Below, piece by piece: positions 1 to 7,445 of a stretch of 22,000 nt of DNA. The stretch's first letter is position 1. The number at the start of each line of letters is the position of its first letter. Position numbers and translations under genes: made by a program. The stretch spans positions 1 through 22,000 of the forward strand of contig BNUJ01000013.1 in the NCBI GenBank assembly GCA_025997275.1, written 5' to 3'. The DNA is from Deferribacterales bacterium. Lineage in GTDB: Bacteria > Chrysiogenota > Deferribacteres > Deferribacterales > JAISNW01. The notes beneath the pieces were generated by a model, which saw only the letters and a list, made by a program, of their open reading frames with translations, searched no databases and was not told the DNA's origin.

Positions 1-889
1 GACTGAAATGGTTTATGAATTCCCTGAGCTGCAAGGCTTTATGGGTAGAATATATGCAACTATTCAAGGCAAGTCTAGCGAGGTGTCGGCTGCCATAGAG
101 GAGCACTATCAGCCGCGCTTTGCGGGGGACGCTATCCCTAAAACGATAACTGGCAGAATAGTGGCAGTAGCCGATAAACTTGACACAATAACAGGAGCTT
201 TTGCTGTGGGAATGTTGCCTACTGGCAATGTTGACCCTTACGGGCTAAGGCGCGGAGCAATTGGCATTATCAATATAATGGAAACCTCTGGCTGGCGGCT
301 ACCGTTGTCGCCCTTTATAGAGTATGCGCTGGAACTAGTGAAACCTAAAGCGACTATCCCTAGCGATAGAACGCTTGCTGATGTGCTAAACTTCTTTATT
401 CAACGCCATAAACAGATAGTAACTGCAGATAGCGTGGCGACAGAGGCTTATGAGGCGGCACTTGGCGAAGATAACAATAGCTTTACAGACTTTATAGCCC
501 AGCGTGAGAGGGCGATTGCGCTGAATGCGGCTAAAAAGTCTGAAACCTTTAATAGCGTAGCGCAGAGCTTTAAGCGCATAAACAATATATTGCGCAAGGC
601 TGGCTGGACAAAAGCTGATGTTGACAAAACATTATTTGAAACTGACGAAGAGGCGCAGTTATTTGCTCGTCTGTCTGATTGCAAGGGTGCTGTAGAGGCG
701 GCAGCTAAAGCTAGCAAGTGGAGTGCGGCTATTGGCGAGCTAGAAAAACTGGCTGCTCCGCTTGATGCATTTTTTGAAAAAGTTATGGTAATGGCACAGG
801 ATGAAAAGTTGCGGAATAATAGGCTTGGGCTACTCGTTTCATTAAAGAAACTCTTTGCTTGTATTGGGGATTTGACTAAATTATCATAG
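1..889 (+). CDS. glyS: Glycyl-tRNA synthetase beta subunit, 3' part (cut by window edge)
   Basis: This is the C-terminal part of the beta subunit of the tetrameric (alpha2beta2) glycyl-tRNA synthetase, which charges tRNA-Gly in the cytoplasm. The frame is open to the left edge (residues T-E before the first visible Met), so the real start lies outside the window. Family hallmarks are the stretch EFPELQGFMG near the edge, followed by ADKLDTITGAFAVGMLPTGN and DPYGLRRGAIGI. The last ~100 residues are helical and charged, as expected for the DALR-like tRNA-binding end. The stop is followed after 2 nt by ribF, and glyS looks like part of the same transcription unit. No anomalies were seen. The partner glyQ would be expected upstream, outside the window. 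Confidence 0.95.
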   Translation, partial: TEMVYEFPELQGFMGRIYATIQGKSSEVSAAIEEHYQPRFAGDAIPKTITGRIVAVADKLDTITGAFAVGMLPTGNVDPYGLRRGAIGIINIMETSGWRLPLSPFIEYALELVKPKATIPSDRTLADVLNFFIQRHKQIVTADSVATEAYEAALGEDNNSFTDFIAQRERAIALNAAKKSETFNSVAQSFKRINNILRKAGWTKADVDKTLFETDEEAQLFARLSDCKGAVEAAAKASKWSAAIGELEKLAAPLDAFFEKVMVMAQDEKLRNNRLGLLVSLKKLFACIGDLTKLS

Positions 890-891
890 CT

Positions 892-1770
892 ATGAAACCT
901 AAAATAAGCGTAGTAATAGGCAATTTTGACGGGATGCACCTAGGGCATCAACTATTATTTAACGTTGTGCTAAAGCTGGCGGAGGAGCACGGTTTTACTC
1001 CTGCGGTGGCAACTTTTAGCCCACATCCAGCGAAAATCTATTCAGATGTAAAACTTATCTATACTGAGGAGCAGAGAGAGGCTTTAATCAGAGCGTGTGG
1101 TATTAAAGACTATAACGTTATCCCGTTTGATAAAGCTTTTGCTACACTAACCCCAGATGAGTTTTTGATTGAATATCTAGTTGGCAGGCTAAATGTGGGT
1201 GCGGTTGCCGTAGGTAGCGATTTTCATTTTGGCAGTCATAGAGCTGGCACTCCTCAGTTATTAAAAACGTTTTGTGAAGAACATGGGATAATATGCCACG
1301 TGTTAGATAAACTATCACTTGATGGAAATATCGTTTCCAGCACTGCTATTAGAGATGCTTTAGGGCGGGGCGATATAGGACTTGCAAATAGGTATCTTGG
1401 GCGGGATATGGAGTATATCGGCAGGGTGGTTGAGGGGGATAGGATTGGGGCAACTATCGGCTTTCCCACAGCGAACTTGCAAGTATATAACGAGCAACTG
1501 CCTGCTGACGGCGTATATGCGGGTTATGTCGTTATTGAAGGACAGTGTCGCCCCGCTATGGTATATGTCGGCTTACGTCCTACGCTTAAAACTAAGTTAG
1601 AGCGTAGATTTGAGGTTCATATCATAGACTACACACCTGAAAAATCGCTATATGGTGCTACTCTGCGGGTATCTCTCACGCACAGGCTACGTGGCGAGCG
1701 CAAATTTAACTCGTTAGATGAGTTGCAGGCACAACTGCGTATTGACAAAGAAGCGGCGTTATTATGTTAA
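892..1770 (+). CDS. ribF: Bifunctional riboflavin kinase / FAD synthetase
   Basis: The 292-residue product converts riboflavin to FMN and then to FAD. The N-terminal nucleotidyltransferase domain shows GNFDGMHLGHQ (residues about 11-21, the HxGH-type adenylylation motif), VGSDFHFG and the ISSTAIR-like signature (VSSTAIRDAL). The C-terminal flavokinase domain shows IGFPTANL near residue 190 and a matching end. Length is close to the usual ~300-310. The start is the ATG 2 nt after the glyS stop, and no strong ribosome-binding site is visible, so translational coupling to glyS is likely. The stop codon overlaps the ATG of the next gene (TAATG). Family assignment is secure. Regulation by an FMN riboswitch is not supported here because there is no leader. 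Confidence 0.95.
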   Translation: MKPKISVVIGNFDGMHLGHQLLFNVVLKLAEEHGFTPAVATFSPHPAKIYSDVKLIYTEEQREALIRACGIKDYNVIPFDKAFATLTPDEFLIEYLVGRLNVGAVAVGSDFHFGSHRAGTPQLLKTFCEEHGIICHVLDKLSLDGNIVSSTAIRDALGRGDIGLANRYLGRDMEYIGRVVEGDRIGATIGFPTANLQVYNEQLPADGVYAGYVVIEGQCRPAMVYVGLRPTLKTKLERRFEVHIIDYTPEKSLYGATLRVSLTHRLRGERKFNSLDELQAQLRIDKEAALLC

Positions 1771-2459
1771 TGAGATTTGCGGTTCTTTTGTGTATTGCCA
1801 CATTATGTGCTTGCGCCGTTTTATCGCCACAATATGAACAGCTCTATGCAGGCAGGGCAAGTGTAGGTGATGAAAGCGAGAATAAGCCTGATGTAAATGA
1901 ACAGGTCGCTAGACTTTTTGCTAGTGTGGCGACTAGCAATAGTGAAACTATTTGTAGCTATAAAGGGCGGGCAACTCTCACGTATAATGACGGCAGTTCC
2001 AGTGTGTCTAGCCCTGTTGTTATGTCAAAGGATTGCTCTGATAACGTTAGTATGATGTTCAGCGCAATGGGTATGCCCGTAGCAAGCGTTGCAATCACAG
2101 CTGACAGCTATAAAATCACCTCAAAAGGACGCGATGCCACAGGCGATGCCATAATAAACAGCTCTAATGTAGAAGATGTTCGTTTATTTATCAGCTATAT
2201 GAGGCTACCTGCGCCGCTACCGGACGATACTTTTCAGCTATACTATGATAAACGTGCTAAGGGGCAGGATGCCCTCTATATGTTTGTCAGCAATACGGAG
2301 ACTATATCAGTATTGCCTGATTTTAAGGTGAGCAAGGTTCAGAAGGGTTATTATACTATCAACTATGAATGGGTGCAAGGCAAGCTAGTGGCTATGTCGC
2401 TGGAGAAGGGGGGTGTGAGCTATCGGATTAGCTTTGCTAATGCGTGGAGGCTCAAATGA
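1770..2459 (+). CDS. LolB-like outer-membrane lipoprotein (probable)
   Basis: A 229-residue predicted lipoprotein. The N-terminus is a short hydrophobic signal peptide ending in the lipobox-like L-C-A-C, giving Cys15 as the lipidated residue. Cys at -2 is unusual but does not rule this out. Position +2 is Ala, so an inner-membrane Asp retention signal is absent and outer-membrane targeting is expected. Later segments (YKGRATLTY, MFSAMGMPVASV, YTINYEW) suit the antiparallel beta-sheet of LolA/LolB or DUF4292-type proteins, but similarity is weak by eye. Position supports the call: lolB sits directly before ispE, prs and pth in E. coli too. The chosen start overlaps the ribF stop by one base (TAATG); an ATG two codons earlier (1764) is also possible. 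It would anchor lipoproteins arriving from the periplasm, if truly LolB. Confidence 0.6.
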   Translation: MRFAVLLCIATLCACAVLSPQYEQLYAGRASVGDESENKPDVNEQVARLFASVATSNSETICSYKGRATLTYNDGSSSVSSPVVMSKDCSDNVSMMFSAMGMPVASVAITADSYKITSKGRDATGDAIINSSNVEDVRLFISYMRLPAPLPDDTFQLYYDKRAKGQDALYMFVSNTETISVLPDFKVSKVQKGYYTINYEWVQGKLVAMSLEKGGVSYRISFANAWRLK

Positions 2460-3289
2460 CAAGAGCTAGTTATGCTAAAATAAATTTATTCCTGCATGTT
2501 TTAGGCAAACGTGCAGATGGCTATCACGATATATATACGCTATTTTATGGAATAAATCTGCACGACGATATTGAGATTATACCTGCCGAGAAAACGAATA
2601 TCCTCTACGCTGATAATAGCATTAAGATTTACGGGCGAAACATAATAAATGAAGTTGACAATCTGCTACGCAGGGAGTGTGGCTTGACACAGCACTTTGA
2701 GGTAAGGCTAAATAAGCGTATTCCCATAGGGGCAGGACTCGGCGGTGGTAGTAGCAACGCTTGCACCTATATGCAGCTGGTAAATGAGCAAGCTCATCTG
2801 GGGCTAACTACCGATGATATGCGGCAGTTATTGGTTAGGTTGGGTTCTGACACTGCGTTCTTTTTATATCCGCCTATGGCACTTGGCGAGGGCAGGGGGG
2901 AGTTGCTAACACCTATAAAAGATGCACCTAGACTAAATATCCTAATGGCTAATCCTAATATATTTGTCAGCACGGCTAGCATATATGGAGATGCAAATTT
3001 GAAGTTGACAGAAAAGGGGAACTTACCTAAAATACCTGAGCGGTTCACGTTAGATTGGCTGGTTTCTAATATGAAAAATGATTTAGAGCAGCCAGTTTTT
3101 ATGAAAGAACCACTCGTAAAACAGTTAAAAGATGAACTACTCAGCTCGGGTGCGCTGAATGCGCTGATGAGTGGCAGTGGTTCAACTGTGTTTGGTGTTT
3201 ATCGGGACTGCGCTAGCCTTGACAGAGCTTATGATGCATTGCGGACAAAGTATGCTAGCTATAAGTTCTTTAAGTGTGTGGCAGATTAA
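2456..3289 (+). CDS. ispE: 4-diphosphocytidyl-2-C-methyl-D-erythritol kinase
   Basis: A GHMP-family kinase of 277 residues that phosphorylates CDP-methylerythritol in the non-mevalonate (MEP) route to isoprenoids. It opens with YAKINLFLHV (Lys8 equals the catalytic-site lysine of the family). The ATP-binding glycine-rich loop PIGAGLGGGSSNA lies at residues 90-102 and the catalytic Asp132 in GSDTAFFL, with a C-terminal SGSGSTVFGVY motif. The start is fixed by GGAGG at 2446-2450, five bases before ATG 2456, and by an ATGA overlap with the upstream stop. An in-frame GTG at 2444 would put the Shine-Dalgarno inside the gene and is rejected. A 25-nt gap leads to prs. Confidence 0.95.
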   Translation: MTRASYAKINLFLHVLGKRADGYHDIYTLFYGINLHDDIEIIPAEKTNILYADNSIKIYGRNIINEVDNLLRRECGLTQHFEVRLNKRIPIGAGLGGGSSNACTYMQLVNEQAHLGLTTDDMRQLLVRLGSDTAFFLYPPMALGEGRGELLTPIKDAPRLNILMANPNIFVSTASIYGDANLKLTEKGNLPKIPERFTLDWLVSNMKNDLEQPVFMKEPLVKQLKDELLSSGALNALMSGSGSTVFGVYRDCASLDRAYDALRTKYASYKFFKCVAD

Positions 3290-3314
3290 AAAATGTGAGG
3301 GTGGGGGTGGCACT

Positions 3315-4250
3315 GTGGATTTCTTAATCTTTTCGTGTAATTCAAACAGGGCGTTGGCTGAGGGGATAACTGCTAATCTTGGTATGAGGCTTGGTGCCGC
3401 TATGGTGAACAAGTTTTCAGACGGAGAAATCAACATTAAAATCAATGAGAGTGTGCGTGGCAGAGAGGTTTTTATTGTTCAATCTATTTGCACTCCGTCT
3501 GATACGCACCTTATGGAGTTAATGATAATGACTGATGCTCTCATGCGGGCATCTGCCGCTAGTATCACCGCTGTAATACCATATTTTGGCTATTCTAGGC
3601 AAGACAGGATGGTTGAGCCACGCGTTTCTATTACGGCGAAGTTGATTGCAAATCTATTGGCAAAAGCTGGCATAAACCGTCTTGTCACTATGGACTTGCA
3701 TGCGGGGCAGATTCAAGGCTTTTTTGATATACCTGTTGATAATCTTTATGCGATGCCCGTTATGTCGCGCTATTTGAATGAAAAATTTACAGACCATTCC
3801 TCATGCGTCGTAGTTTCTCCTGATGCGGGCGGTGTAACTAGGGCTAGAGTCCTTGCTAAACACCTAAACTGCCCGCTTGCTATGGTTGATAAACGCAGGA
3901 CAGGACCGAATGTCGCTAAGGCTATGAATGTAATCGGCGATGTTGAGGGGAAGTATGCTATTATTATTGACGATATGATTGATACGGCTGGCACGTTGGT
4001 AGAGTCATCAAATGCAATCCTTAACAAAGGCGCAAAGGGTGTGATTGCCTGTGCTACGCACGGGGTGCTATCGGGTCCTGCGTTGGAGCGCATAGCGTCA
4101 AGTGGGATGGACGAGGTTGTCATTACTGATACTATTCCGCTTACTAACAGCGTATCAAAGATACGGCAGTTGAGTGTGGCTAGCCTGTTTGCAACATCTA
4201 TTGAGCGCATATACAAGAAAGAGAGCATTAGCTCATTATTTGATAGCTAG
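3315..4250 (+). CDS. prs: Ribose-phosphate pyrophosphokinase (PRPP synthase)
   Basis: The 311-residue class I enzyme makes PRPP from ribose 5-phosphate and ATP for nucleotide, histidine and tryptophan synthesis. Visible motifs are FSDGE (residues 34-38), YFGYSRQDR (90-98), the flexible-loop/ATP segment DLHAGQIQGFF (127-137, His129), the SPDAGGVTRAR segment (168-178), KRRTGPNV (193-200) and the PRPP-binding loop DDMIDTAGTL (219-228). The start is a GTG at 3315, chosen because it gives the family's normal length and first residues (VDFLIFSCNSN) and has a G-rich Shine-Dalgarno region at about 3299-3310. The longer in-frame reading into ispE has no family similarity. One base separates its stop from the pth ATG. 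Confidence 0.95.
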   Translation: MDFLIFSCNSNRALAEGITANLGMRLGAAMVNKFSDGEINIKINESVRGREVFIVQSICTPSDTHLMELMIMTDALMRASAASITAVIPYFGYSRQDRMVEPRVSITAKLIANLLAKAGINRLVTMDLHAGQIQGFFDIPVDNLYAMPVMSRYLNEKFTDHSSCVVVSPDAGGVTRARVLAKHLNCPLAMVDKRRTGPNVAKAMNVIGDVEGKYAIIIDDMIDTAGTLVESSNAILNKGAKGVIACATHGVLSGPALERIASSGMDEVVITDTIPLTNSVSKIRQLSVASLFATSIERIYKKESISSLFDS

Positions 4251-4251
4251 A

Positions 4252-4839
4252 ATGTTGTCTTTAATCGTTGGGCTTGGCAACCCAGGCGACAAATACAAGC
4301 TGACGCGCCACAATATAGGTTTTTTATCAATAGATGCACTTGCTGCTCGGCTGGGACTTGAGTTCAGAGAACAGTTCAGCGGGCTATGTGCTGACTTCAT
4401 AGCCAATGGGCGCAAATGCTATCTGTTGAAGCCGCTTACCTTTATGAACCTTAGTGGCGAGTCTGTTGGTGCGCTTGCTAGGTATTATAAGATAGAGCGG
4501 GCGAACATTGCTGTTATTCACGATGATTTGGACTTCCCATTTGCTAGGTTGAAGTTACGCAACGCTGGCTCTGACGGCGGGCATAACGGCTTGAAGTCTA
4601 TTATTGCACAGCTTGGCGGACAAGACTTTAAGCGGTTTCGTATGGGCGTAGGAGGTTTGCCACGTTCAGAACTGCGCGAATATATGGCAACTTACGTTCT
4701 CGCAAACTTCACCGCCGATGAACAAGCAAAACTACCAGACTATACCTCACGTTGTGCCGATGCTGTTATGTGTGCACTCAACGAGGGCTTTGATGTAGCG
4801 ATGAATAAGTTTAATACTGCAATGTCGCTTGTTCCCTAG
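4252..4839 (+). CDS. pth: Peptidyl-tRNA hydrolase
   Basis: A 195-residue hydrolase that recycles tRNA from peptidyl-tRNAs released by stalled ribosomes. It begins LIVGLGNPGDKY and carries the catalytic set Asn10, His20, Asn66 (FMNLSG), Asp91 (HDDLD) and Asn112 (GGHNG), which matches E. coli N10/H20/N68/D93/N114 with a two-residue shift. The start at 4252 is set by the normal N-terminus; an upstream in-frame ATG at 4174 lies inside prs and adds unrelated residues. It ends the ispE-prs-pth run. A promoter follows for the next gene. Confidence 0.96.
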   Translation: MLSLIVGLGNPGDKYKLTRHNIGFLSIDALAARLGLEFREQFSGLCADFIANGRKCYLLKPLTFMNLSGESVGALARYYKIERANIAVIHDDLDFPFARLKLRNAGSDGGHNGLKSIIAQLGGQDFKRFRMGVGGLPRSELREYMATYVLANFTADEQAKLPDYTSRCADAVMCALNEGFDVAMNKFNTAMSLVP

Positions 4840-4861
4840 AATAGAGGGTGAGAGAATGCAC

Positions 4862-4890
4862 TTGCAACTTTAACTAGTATACGTTATACT
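4862..4890 (+). promoter_or_regulatory. Sigma70-type promoter for the penicillin-binding protein gene
   Basis: TTGCAA at 4862-4867 and TATACT at 4885-4890 are separated by exactly 17 bases, close to the TTGACA/TATAAT consensus (five of six at each element). The -10 box is also the right arm of a perfect inverted repeat AGTATA-CGT-TATACT (4876-4890), which could be a regulator site. Transcription would begin around 4896-4898, at or next to the ATG at 4899, so the mRNA may be leaderless. Confidence 0.6.
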
Positions 4891-4898
4891 CTATCATA

Positions 4899-7289
4899 AT
4901 GACTGAAAAACGACTAAATGAATTGCTAGCTAAGCTCAAGCAACGGATATCTGCTCTACAGGAACGCTGGTGTCCGCGCATTAAAGAGTTTCGGGAGCGC
5001 GTTACACTGCGGCATGTTTTGCTGGGCGTGGGGCTAGGTTGTGTTGTTGGCGGTGCAGTGCTTGTGCTGGTGCTAATCGGCATTGCTGCAACGTTGCCCT
5101 CTGTGGAAGACATCTCTAAATATCGCTTTCTGCAACCATCTATCGTGTATGATGTCAAGGGGCGTGTTATTGCAGAGCTGGGTGTTGAGCGCAGATACCC
5201 TGTTCCCATTAAGGATATGCCATTGTCAATTCGCCAAGCGGTGGTGGCGGTTGAAGATTCACGCTTTTATGAACATAGCGGCATAGATTTTGTGGGCATC
5301 GCCCGTGCAATGCTGAGCAATATAAAAGCTGGCAGATTTGCTGAAGGGGGGAGCACCCTTACTCAACAGCTGGTGAAAAACATTTATTTGTCGTCAGATA
5401 AGAAACTAATACGTAAGTATAAGGAAGCTGTGCTTGCTTATAGGCTAGATAAATATTTAACGAAAGATGAGATACTGGAATATTACCTCAACTTCGTCAA
5501 CTTCGGGCGTGGCGGTTATGGTCTTCAATCAGCAGCTATTAACTATTTTGGCAAGAATGCTAAAGATTTAACGCTACCAGAGGCGGCAATGCTTGCTGGC
5601 ATACCAAAATCACCAAGGATTTACTCTCCGCACCAGAGCATTGAACGGGCAAAGCAACGGCGCGCTCATGTGCTATATAGAATGTATGAGGATGGCTATA
5701 TTACCGAGCCTGAATATTTAGCGGCTACAGATGAACCTATAGTTATCATAGATAACCCGCCAAATCGTGTTCGCAGTTCGGCGTATTTTCTAGACTACGT
5801 GTTGCGCTTTCTGACAGACGAGTTAAAGATAGCTGACCCGCAAAATAGCGGCATTATAGTCCATACAACGCTTGATATAGACCATCAGAGCGAGGCTGAA
5901 CGGGCGATGGAAAAGAATCTTATTACAGCGGCTAAAGCCATAGGCTATTTCGGTCCCGCTGTTACGGCAAAGAACGTGGCATCTGCTACCACAGTGGAGT
6001 TGGTAGAGGGGGCGGATGCATCAGTTGTGCCGCTGTCAGCTGAACTGATAATGCGTGTGCCTCCGTATTTAGAGCGACTGGGCTACAAACGTGCACGTAT
6101 CCTTGCTGTGGAAGACCAGCGTCTGCAAATAATGGTGGACGACAAAACGCCCGGTGTTATAGTGTTAAAAGATAACCGTTGGGCGCATATAGCACCAGCC
6201 AACAACGTGTCGTTGAATAACTTTCACAGTATTTTAGCCGAGAACGATATAATATATGTTAGTCCTAAAAAAGGCTCTGCTAGTGAGTATCTGTTGGAGC
6301 AGGACCCGCCTATAGAGGGTGCGCTCCTATCGGTCAACCCTCAGAGCGGGGCGATACTTGCAATGGTAGGCGGGTTTGCTTTTGAGCGTTCTATGTTTAA
6401 TAGGGCATGGCAGGCAAAGCGGCAAGTCGGCAGTATCTTTAAGCCACTAGTGTATTCTACTGCACTTGAGCATGGGATGCAGGCTATGGATAAGATGTTG
6501 GATGCCCCAATAATAGTTTCTCCAGATGAAAAGGGGAGGATATGGCGTCCTAAGAATGACGAAGATAAATATTTTGGCGAAACAACATTAAAAGAGGGGC
6601 TTACCCGCTCGCGTAATATAGTGACTATTCGTGTGGCAGAGAAGATAGGTATCGGCAATATACTAGAATACGCCCGCCGTTTCGGTATAGTATCGGAATT
6701 GCCTGCGGATTTGTCTATAACAATCGGGTCGGGCACGCTATCGTTAATGGAGATGGTTTATGCGTATTGCACATTCCCGAACCTTGGCACGCGTCCAGAG
6801 CGTCCGTATTTCATAACCAAAGTTGAAGACATTGACGGCAATGTGCTGTTTGAAGCTGAAGTGCCGTCCCAAGTGAATGTAATCCGTCAAGAAACTGCGC
6901 AAGTAATGATAGATGTATTGATGAACGTAGTTGAACGAGGCACTGGATACCGCGCTAGGGCTATCCCGCGCCCAGTGGGAGCTAAAACTGGCACTACTAA
7001 CGAAAATCGCGATGCATGGTTTGTGGGTTTTCTGCCGAATCTATCAGTTGGGGTGTGGATGGGCTTTGACGATTTCAGCTCGCCGTATTCGGTAGGCTAT
7101 GGCTCGCCGGTATCAGGTCCTGTATGGGTGGACTACGTGTCAGCCGTGTTGCCACGCTTACCTCGTGAAGTATTCCCTGTGGCTGGTAGCGGCGTGCTCT
7201 ATCGCAAAACCGATATGAGCAACTGGGAAGCAACAGACGATATTCTGCCAAGCGAAGACATATCGTTTGAGCCGTACATACTGCGCTGA
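4899..7289 (+). CDS. mrcA: Class A penicillin-binding protein (PBP1A type, glycosyltransferase + transpeptidase)
   Basis: A 796-residue bifunctional peptidoglycan synthase. A cytoplasmic tail (1-37) and one membrane span (about 40-65) precede the GT51 domain: VAVEDSRFYEHSG with catalytic Glu119, the GGSTLTQQLVKN motif (150-161), RKYKEA (Glu176) and LNFVNFGRGGYG. A middle insertion (about 340-450) corresponds to the OB-like PBP1A domain. The transpeptidase has S512-x-x-K515 (GSIFK), S571-R-N573 and K696-T-G698. All catalytic motifs are intact. It polymerises and crosslinks murein in the periplasm. It has its own promoter after pth. No Shine-Dalgarno precedes ATG 4899. In-frame TTG at 4923 is an alternative start, but without a better ribosome-binding site. 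The symbol is by class; ponA is an equivalent name. Confidence 0.95.
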   Translation: MTEKRLNELLAKLKQRISALQERWCPRIKEFRERVTLRHVLLGVGLGCVVGGAVLVLVLIGIAATLPSVEDISKYRFLQPSIVYDVKGRVIAELGVERRYPVPIKDMPLSIRQAVVAVEDSRFYEHSGIDFVGIARAMLSNIKAGRFAEGGSTLTQQLVKNIYLSSDKKLIRKYKEAVLAYRLDKYLTKDEILEYYLNFVNFGRGGYGLQSAAINYFGKNAKDLTLPEAAMLAGIPKSPRIYSPHQSIERAKQRRAHVLYRMYEDGYITEPEYLAATDEPIVIIDNPPNRVRSSAYFLDYVLRFLTDELKIADPQNSGIIVHTTLDIDHQSEAERAMEKNLITAAKAIGYFGPAVTAKNVASATTVELVEGADASVVPLSAELIMRVPPYLERLGYKRARILAVEDQRLQIMVDDKTPGVIVLKDNRWAHIAPANNVSLNNFHSILAENDIIYVSPKKGSASEYLLEQDPPIEGALLSVNPQSGAILAMVGGFAFERSMFNRAWQAKRQVGSIFKPLVYSTALEHGMQAMDKMLDAPIIVSPDEKGRIWRPKNDEDKYFGETTLKEGLTRSRNIVTIRVAEKIGIGNILEYARRFGIVSELPADLSITIGSGTLSLMEMVYAYCTFPNLGTRPERPYFITKVEDIDGNVLFEAEVPSQVNVIRQETAQVMIDVLMNVVERGTGYRARAIPRPVGAKTGTTNENRDAWFVGFLPNLSVGVWMGFDDFSSPYSVGYGSPVSGPVWVDYVSAVLPRLPREVFPVAGSGVLYRKTDMSNWEATDDILPSEDISFEPYILR

Positions 7290-7294
7290 TTCCA

Positions 7295-7336
7295 TAGTTG
7301 CACGACCAACTACATCAATCTGCACAATTTTTTTTT
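7295..7336 (+). terminator. Weak terminator-like hairpin and T tract after the PBP gene
   Basis: TAGTTG and CAACTA (7295-7300 and 7307-7312) can pair around a 6-base loop. A run of nine T follows at 7328-7336, but 15 bases after the stem and with a weak stem, so this is not a classical intrinsic terminator. It is the best candidate in the 156-nt AT-rich gap between the PBP gene and the efflux operon. Confidence 0.25.
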
Positions 7337-7354
7337 ATTTTTATAAAAAAACAT

Positions 7355-7383
7355 TTGACTTTTTAATTATTTTGTTTCATATT
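7355..7383 (+). promoter_or_regulatory. Candidate promoter of the efflux operon
   Basis: TTGACT (7355-7360, five of six to the -35 consensus) lies 17 bases from CATATT (7378-7383, four of six to the -10 consensus). The predicted start near 7390 falls just upstream of a cluster of repeats that could be a repressor site, then a GGAG ribosome-binding site at 7436-7439 before ATG 7446. The region is very AT-rich, so chance matches are possible. Confidence 0.5.
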
Positions 7384-7395
7384 CATTTCTAGTTT

Positions 7396-7435
7396 TAATC
7401 ATTTTATTTTTTAATGATTATTCATTTTAATGATT
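7396..7435 (+). promoter_or_regulatory. Repeat cluster, candidate MarR-type operator
   Basis: Two perfect repeat relations overlap here. The 8-bp inverted repeat TAATCATT (7396-7403) / AATGATTA (7413-7420) has a 9-base spacer. The 11-bp direct repeat TTTTAATGATT occurs at 7409-7419 and 7425-7435, spaced 16 bp start to start. In addition TCATT-TT-AATGA (7422-7433) is a small palindrome. They sit between the predicted transcription start and the Shine-Dalgarno of an operon that ends in a MarR-family gene, which suits autorepression. The AT-rich base composition lowers the surprise. Confidence 0.45.
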
Positions 7436-7445
7436 GGAGTAGATT

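Noticed and set aside
2408..2413. G6 runs (also in ispE, the PBP gene and lysS) as phase-variable tracts
   Set aside because: Six G is short for contingency behaviour and the runs are in housekeeping genes; only the G8 in marR stands out.
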